A stretch of 6,568 bases of DNA from Actinobacteria bacterium ATB1 (GTDB taxonomy: Bacteria; Actinomycetota; Acidimicrobiia; UBA2766). Positions 5,780 to 6,568 of this stretch are shown here, piece by piece. The stretch covers positions 1 to 6,568 of the forward strand of contig QWHP01000208.1 of the NCBI GenBank assembly GCA_021404985.1, read 5' to 3'. The notes below the pieces were generated by a model. It was not told where the DNA came from and did no database searches. It worked only from the letters and a program-made list of their open reading frames with translations. Position 1 is the stretch's first letter. Every line of letters begins with the position of its first letter. A program made the position numbers and the translations under genes.

Positions 5780-6568
5780 GATCCGAGGAGGCCCGGCGGG
5801 CCGAGGAGATCCGGCGCGTGGGGAAGATCGAGCGCGCCCGCGACAAGGCGTTGGCCGAGAAGGCGAAGGCTCGCGGGGACGCAGAGACTTTCCGAGAGCA
5901 GCGAGACCGTCTTCGCCGTGAGACCCGGAAGCTCGTGCGGGAACGAGACCAGGCCATGGTTGAGGCCGAGGCAGGTAGGTCGCGCCTGGCCGGGGCGGAC
6001 AAGGACAACGTGACGCTCAAGGCCGCGCTCGAAGAGGCGCGTCGGCGTCGCAAGGAGATGGCCGACGCATTCGCCCGGGAGAGGGCAGAGCTCCAGGCGC
6101 AGATTCGGCATCTGCGGGAGGTCCGCATCCCCGATCTCGAAGGTCCGGCGGAGGCGATCGAGGCGATAGCCGGCAGGCTCCGACGTGCCCAAGCGGCGAT
6201 GATCCGTCCGTCGGAGGCTGCGGAGGACAACCGCTCGCCGACACAACGCGGTGCAGGTCCGATGGGCAGACGGGCCGTGGTCGAGCACCCTCCCGGTGTG
6301 CGGCCGGGCTCGAGGGACGCCTTGCGGTGGGCCCTGAGGGAACCGGGATTCGTGGTCCTCGTCGATGCGTACAACGTCATCCTCGAAGCCCGGCGGGGTT
6401 GGGGCGACCTCCCCGGACCCGACCAACGTCGGCTTCTCCTCTCCCGCTGTGAGGCAATGCTGCCCGAACCAGGCGCCGAGATCTGGGTGGTGTTCGACTC
6501 CTCCGAGCCGGACGGGACGACGCCGGCGCGTCGCCATCCTCGCCTGCATCACGAGTTCACACGCGGGC
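5716..6568 (+). CDS. Coiled coil plus YacP-type NYN ribonuclease domain (partial, runs off the window)
   Basis: The frame of base 5716 stays open to the end of the window, giving at least 284 residues with no stop. Residues about 8-137 are a very charged Arg/Glu/Lys/Ala-rich coiled coil with an EEARRAEEIRR style. A linker follows (138-210). From about 212 comes an NYN/PIN-like domain of the YacP type: FVVLVDAYNVI with the metal-binding Asp217 and Asn220, a GWGDLPGPDQRR loop, then IWVVFDSSEP with Asp261. Such domains are predicted metal-dependent ribonucleases. Bacillus Rae1/YacP cleaves mRNA in the ribosomal A site, so an RNA role in the cytoplasm is likely. The remaining acidic residues lie past the window edge. 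The ATG at 5716 has no Shine-Dalgarno, which suggests that this part is normally read from the GTG at 5342 through a corrected frame and is not started here. Confidence 0.78.
   Translation, partial: MAAAAGVARERAEQVAKDRALRSEEARRAEEIRRVGKIERARDKALAEKAKARGDAETFREQRDRLRRETRKLVRERDQAMVEAEAGRSRLAGADKDNVTLKAALEEARRRRKEMADAFARERAELQAQIRHLREVRIPDLEGPAEAIEAIAGRLRRAQAAMIRPSEAAEDNRSPTQRGAGPMGRRAVVEHPPGVRPGSRDALRWALREPGFVVLVDAYNVILEARRGWGDLPGPDQRRLLLSRCEAMLPEPGAEIWVVFDSSEPDGTTPARRHPRLHHEFTRG

Noticed and set aside
5425..6552. Long minus-strand open frame (375 codons) spanning the frame break of the NYN gene
   Set aside because: It is continuous where the plus strand is broken, but its translation is composition-biased and matches no family I know, while the plus strand shows a PFLRF-type domain, a coiled coil and an NYN motif.
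1..6568. Search for CRISPR arrays, tRNA/rRNA genes, insertion sequences and a novel defence system
   Set aside because: No regular direct repeats, no tRNA-like arms, no transposase and no cluster of defence-type domains were seen. The HNH remnant and the NYN domain alone do not make a system.

Overview
The window reads as chromosomal DNA of a high-GC actinobacterium. The strongest marker is a WhiB-type iron-sulfur regulator, a family confined to Actinobacteria and their phages. GTG/TTG starts, G/C-rich third codon positions and a coiled-coil/NYN nuclease gene of actinobacterial type agree with this. A deep-branching group such as Acidimicrobiia is a guess from gene style, not something the sequence proves.

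Layout. Bases 1-430 hold no intact gene, but they carry the decayed C-terminal end of an HNH endonuclease of the DUF222/13E12 type, with a frame break near base 260. Bases 431-626 are non-coding upstream sequence for a small WhiB regulator (627-860). A plus-strand run follows: a nitrilase-superfamily amidohydrolase (937-1971), an acyl-CoA dehydrogenase (2004-3173), anthranilate phosphoribosyltransferase TrpD (3164-4207) and a DsbA-like thioredoxin-fold protein (4258-4836). The dehydrogenase and trpD overlap by 10 bases and are probably translationally coupled. A possible -10 element lies between trpD and the DsbA-like gene. A YjbQ/UPF0047 protein lies on the minus strand (4876-5286), convergent with the DsbA-like gene. 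Divergent from it, on the plus strand, is a gene for an N-terminal domain, a long charged coiled coil and a C-terminal YacP-type NYN ribonuclease domain, cut off by the window end.

How the genes relate. The nitrilase, dehydrogenase and trpD look co-transcribed, but no shared pathway is evident: TrpD belongs to tryptophan synthesis and no other trp gene is present, while the other two act on unidentified amide/nitrile and acyl-CoA substrates. This looks like ordinary actinobacterial housekeeping clustering, and I do not see a new multi-gene system.

Most worth a second look: (1) the NYN gene is split between two reading frames near base 5710, with no ribosome binding site for the second part; (2) the decayed HNH gene; (3) the DsbA-like protein has a CPYS active site in place of CxxC; (4) the nitrilase has about 50 extra residues between its catalytic Glu and Lys.
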